Of a DNA stretch of 64,000 nt, positions 53,101 through 59,100 are shown piece after piece (the stretch's first letter is position 1; the number at the start of each line of letters is the position of its first letter). The position numbers were made by a program, and so were the translations under genes. This stretch comes from Xanthostigma xanthostigma (Eukaryota > Arthropoda > Insecta > Raphidioptera > Raphidiidae). The notes beneath the pieces were generated by a model. It was not told the DNA's origin. It saw nothing but the letters and a program-made list of their open reading frames with translations, and did not search any database. The stretch lies in assembly GCA_963575645.1 (NCBI GenBank), contig OY754470.1, positions 44,361,201 to 44,425,200 of the forward strand, written 5' to 3'.

Positions 53101-56100
53101 CGCATCAGTGCGTGTAATCCCACCAATGCGTAAATGTTAGACTTTCTGCATTATACAATTGATGCCAGAAGTATGTACTTTCGATCGAGGTATGAAGAAA
53201 AGTATCATCCAGAAATCGACAACCAAACTAAACTCGTTTGAAATTTTGTTACGCGTTACACAATGCTAGATGCAGATTTTTTTAGTATTATTAATTCATT
53301 TTAATAGGTAATATATGACAGCTACATGTCCAGTTATGATCAGGTGTAAAAAACTGAATTTTGGAAGGCACCGAGTATATTCCAGAGAAATTGATGTAAC
53401 AGTATTTTTTCTGGCCATTTTCTCTTGAGAATTTGGAATACTAAACCTATACTAGTTTTGGCTTAAGTTTTCAAAAAATGTTTTTTTTCCATTTCCTGAT
53501 ATACCCCCTGAAATGACCCCAGGATAAAAATTATACTTTATGTACTGCCATCTATATTTAGGCCACCACACTCTATAGCTGTGCCAAAGAAATTTTTACT
53601 TCAAATATTTCCAAAGAAAATTCACCTGTGACAGACAGACGGACGGACACCGACGTTCTGCACGGAACACTGAAATAAATGGTGCCAGCAATACACAGGT
53701 GCACAAAAAATTTAAAAACGAGCCTCTCGTCTAGAATTAGACTAAGTACCTACCTACCCAAAAAAAAAGAATTCAAAATTACAGATCTCCCGTTGCTCTT
53801 TTATTTATTTGTTAATATTGCAATATTCAACTGAAGCTAAAAATAATATTACGTAATAAAATATTTTATGTTCTGCCGCATTTTATGACATAAAAACGGA
53901 AAAATAGATTTCTTTTATAGATGTACTGTGTCCAAATAATACATTCCTTGCATTACAAACTTCATAATCATTAAAAAATACCGACGAATTTATGATTTTT
54001 ATACTTCATTTTTTTGTGTTTAAAAAGCTCCGCGCTTATCGTTTGTTTCACGCTGTTCGCTTCAAATGAATACATAAACAAACAAAAGAATGCTTCTAGT
54101 CGCTGTTTTTTAATTGAAAACAGTTGAAAGTTTCTTTAGCTGATGTTCTTTTTTTTCACTTACTTATATCGTTATAATAATGTAAAGAAAACTTTCTTAT
54201 GAATATTTTACAATTTATTTTTAGATTTTCTCACAGCGCTAAAATAAAATATAACGAAACAGTGTTTTAATTTGTAGTTTGACGAAGTTTTTCTAATCTT
54301 CTTTGCTGTGCTGAACAAATCTCAACTTTGATTTGTTTTCGATACATTGCGTCTCGATGCATTACAAAATGTTTACTAATGAGCTCCAGAAGATTAACCA
54401 CTAGAGATTATGCTGCGGAATGATTTTGTCCTCATCTATCTAACCAAAAATAATTGTCCTGTTCGCATTCGAACGCGCTATTGGTTGATGTTTCATTCTC
54501 CATTTCGCAAAATCTACATAGTGTTGATTCCTAATGTTTCTCCATCATATGCAGGTGTTTTCTCAGAGAAGTGTCCGGTCAAAGGTCATCTTTCAGACTG
54601 TCGGGCGGCTGAGTCTAATTTTGTCTTCAGTAAACTTTGGGGAAGAACCTGTAATCAACTTTCTTTTCATGTTTGTTACCTGAAACTACGTTCCAATCAG
54701 AGAGATGTACGCAGATCCAACATGATTTATTACTAAGCGTAAATAACCCTGGCTGTTAGCGATGTTTAAAAAACGCTAACATTTTTTTTATATTTTTACA
54801 GAAGCTACTTTCACAGTCTCTTTGACGAAGGGTCTTCGTGGCCTCGGTTTGAGCGTATGCGGCGGTCGCGACAGCGACAGTTCGCTTCCTGGTTTAGTTC
54901 GCATCAAGAGATTATTTCCGAATCAACCGGCCGCTCAATGTGGTCTTCTAGCCCCAGGCGACGTCCTTCTTGCAGCAAATGGACAACCCCTCACCGGTCT
55001 TACCAATTACGTAAGTTATTTAAATCTATCACTTCGTTTTGAGTTTAGTCTTCCGCATTCTGGAATTCGTTCTGGAAACTTCTTTGACAAATCAGGATAA
55101 TCTGTTATCTCGTTTATTCATCAAATTGAAAAAAAAAGTAAAGTAAAACATCTACGAACTTTACCAAACTTTTCAGTCATGTTATATCTACATTTAAATT
55201 ACCTCATCATCCTTTTTATCTCTATTAAACTTTTCAATGGTGTTGCATTTAAATCACGTCTTCATCATCCTTCTTTTATTTTTTCTTTTTTTTTTTTAAT
55301 TTTACACGTTTTTAAAAGTTTGGTTATTTCTTAGTTACGTCGAGGAAACTGTAAATTGGATCGCCGAAACTATAAAGACGTGTAATCCAATTCGTTGTAT
55401 AAATATTTCCGTGTCGAGTGGACCTTTTGTGAGGTTAAAACTGCAGAAAAACAATTAGTGATTACTTAATGAATCTCCAATTTTCGTGGTTACTTGGTTG
55501 TAGGAGGCGTTGGAAGTATTACGAACGACGCCAAACAATGTGGTCTTAACCATATGTCGACCACCATCAGATGTCTTGAGCGCAGTTAGTCCACTGTCGG
55601 AAGTGCCTCCTCCTCCACCGAGAAGGGATCCTCCATGTACATTAAACTTGCTACCACCACTTGCTCCTCTCGAAGAACCATATTGCGGGGTAAGTTAAAT
55701 CATATTTATCTTCGGAATAAAAAGAAAATTTACTTTTTCACTTGTGTATTGCTTACTTTGTGTGCGAAAATCATCAATCTTAATTGATTTTATTTAGATT
55801 ACGAAAAGAAAAATTCATCAAATACTATTTTCTTTCAGGAGTTCGATATTATTTTAACGAAAGTTCAAGGCTCTTTAGGATTTACACTAAGAAAGGAAGA
55901 TGAAAGTGCTTTGGGTCATTACGTAAGAGCTTTAGTAAGAGAACCAGCTTTATCCGATGGCAGAATTAAACCTGGAGACAAAATCGTGGCCGTAAGTTCG
56001 ATATTTAATTGTCAAAATATAAATTGATAAAGTTCTTTTGAATGTGATTTAATTGGTGTAAAATATCAACAGGTAAATGATGTTGAACTGTCGCCATTTA

Positions 56101-59100
56101 GTCATGAGCAGGCGGTGCAATTTCTAAGACAATGTGGCAATGAAGTAAAATTACGCTTATATAGAGACGCTGCCCAGACACCTGTAGCAGCCCTTTCACC
56201 CACTGAACCAGACCCGCCACAAAGGCTTCGCCTAAGGTAAGCATTAAGCTAATATTATGTCTTTATAAAAAGCCACTTAGCACAGGTGAGGATGTCAAAC
56301 AAAATCAAAGAAGATTGAGTTCCTATTCAAAATAGAAATATTTCGATGCAATTATTTCAATTTTTTTAATAAACATTTACGTTTTGTCCTGAAACATCAC
56401 AACAAGCAATTGATTTTTTTATATGCTGTTAATTGCTTCCCAGAAAACATCAGCTAGAAACGTCGTTGCTCTCAATTATCTCTCTCTAAGAACTGAGTAA
56501 CCCCCGCTACATACATTCCTCAATTTACTTTTCTTTTGCTTATGTGTGTTTTTTTTAATTTAACGGGAGTCGGCTTGTCACCGGGAACACCGCAACATAT
56601 TGTGCAATTTCCCAATCTCTCACCATTCGATCCAGTATCCTCGTTCCTTGCACTGGCGGGCGTTTCTACTTAGACACTTTTAATCATGATCATTCCTGTA
56701 AGTTATTATGATCAGCCTGTATGTTCTCTGTTCTTTTAGACAAGAAGCTATGGATATGTTATCTGATCTGGCAGTAAGGAAGCTGTCACCGAATGGTGGA
56801 CCACCGGGCGATATTGGCTGGGGTACATCTGGTGTAAGAAGATCAATTTCACCACCTGTAGGATCTCCGAGACGACTTCGACGTACGCAGAGGTCAACAC
56901 CAGATACCGATTGCGGAAGTACGTGTACAGATGATTTAGGTAAGTCATTTACTCTTTTAGGTTTCTGTTTCATTCTATTTAGTTCGTGAAAAGATAAAAA
57001 AAATACCTCGATTACTTATGTTAAGTAGTAATGGTATCAGGAACACAGCAAAGAAAATAGAATACTTGAATAGTTTTTAATAGCCTTGTATTCTTTAGGG
57101 CCTTGAATTTTTAATCGAAAAGGTATAAAATATACCGAAATATAGACCAATAAAAAGGCACATTTTTATTTTATTTTAGCCTATACATAGGTAAGTATAT
57201 GGCAGGTACAGTATTGACGTTAGTGAGATGTAGGGATGAGTGGATATAAATTTCGGTCTTTCGCGTTATTTTAAACAAAGTGACATCTATTTTTGGGAAT
57301 GTGGCAGACTTTAATAGATTTAAACTAAATTTAGTACATCGTACTGAAAAAAATATACCCTGAATAAAGCGTGCTCCTATTATTTTAAAAAAACTTGGTC
57401 AAACAGGGACGAATTTGCAAAAAGTATGAAAGTACTAGCTAGTTTAATTTTTTTTACGGAAGACATTGAACATTGTTAAATTAAAATTGGCAGGGTTTTG
57501 CACTGTGACACGAGTTTTCTTTACCTTGTTCCTAACTCTATTACTAATTAACTGTTCGTCTTGTAAGCAAAGAAGATAGTAATAATTCCTTTCTTCTTTC
57601 AGGTTCCTCTAACAAATACGTTTTATCTAGTCAAGTAACGTCTGAATCGGACAGTTTCAGTCGAAAAGCATCAATCGGTAGTGAAAACACATCAACGCCG
57701 AATTTTTCTAGTATTGAATCTGAACCGGAAAAACCGATCCGTCCGAACTTTTTAAATCTATGTTCACCAGCAGTTACACCGACGTCTAGAAAACCAAAGT
57801 TTCAATTTTCGATTGCACACAATGCGTACGAATTAAATAATTTGGATGCTGATGTACTCGACGCTCCCAATTTAACATATACTCTAAATAGAAACGATAG
57901 TGCCGACAATGATAATGATTATCACGACCCAAATAATGCAATGATGTCAGAAGAACCTGCCAGTATGCCGCCAATTTCATCAGCCGGATTCAGTTATAAA
58001 AATCCAGCTTATCAATCGGCGCATCCGCAATGTGGATCTGACAATGTTGATTCAAATGTTGACAAGAAATCTTCAGGGAATGAAGAAGGTACCAAAGGAT
58101 TATTGAAATGGAAAGGTGTTGTTTTTACACCAGAAGGAAGCGTTGATGAAAACGCGACTGATAAAAAACCAAAGGACAATAGTGTAAATACTTCGTGTGA
58201 TTCTGAAATAGTGAGTATCCAAAAATTACTTCCGAATGCCTGGCAACTTTTAGATTACGTGAAATATCCAAACGAATCTTTCAATATAAACTGTGGTTGA
58301 TAATTTAACTCATTGTGGTTTCTTTTCTAATCACACTATTACATCACACACAGTCGAAATGTTAGAGATTTCTAAAAAAAACATAATTATTATGGATTAT
58401 GGCTATGTGGTTAATCTAATTTAAACTCTCATTTCACAAAATTTAATCCGAAGACTTACGAAATGGATTTTTAGTTTAATAAACTCGGATTAGCAGTTGA
58501 CGACTTTCAATAAATAGAAATGTTCAAGCACTTCATGATTCTTAAAAAAAATGTTTTTTACAGGAAATTTTGAACGTAGAATTAAATAGAGGTTGGAATA
58601 GTCGACTTGGATTTAGTTTACAACAGGGAGAGGGAAATACGACGTTTATCAGTGCCGTGCATGCAGATAGTGTGGCCGCCAAAGATGGAAGATTAAAAGC
58701 TGGCGATCGTCTATTAAGGGTAAGACATCATATACAGTGTGGTCACTTAAGTGTGCAACATATGGGAAAATTTTTAATTAAATGCACAACCAAAATACAA
58801 ATATTGCCAAAAGTTGGTGCATGTCCGATAATCATTTTAGGTGCTCTTAGAATTGTTGAAACTCAAACAGCATACAGGGTGGGTCAAAAAATATAAAAAT
58901 TGTACAAGAGTAAAGTGCCCTTATTTCAAAAAATTCAGCGAAAGAAAAAGTTGTTTATAATTAAAAGTTATGCCCAAATACCAAAACATGGCCTTCTAAG
59001 AAAAAAAAATTTTTTTTTTGAAAAACCAAAATTATAATTTCTTTGAAAATTTTTTTTTATACTTACCTTAAACACACTAATAAATTATTCAAAATCAAAT

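Noticed and set aside
54410-54736. 108-codon frame just upstream of exon D
   Set aside because: No domain, starts from a non-ATG-like context in the intron, and no splice site links it in phase to exon D.
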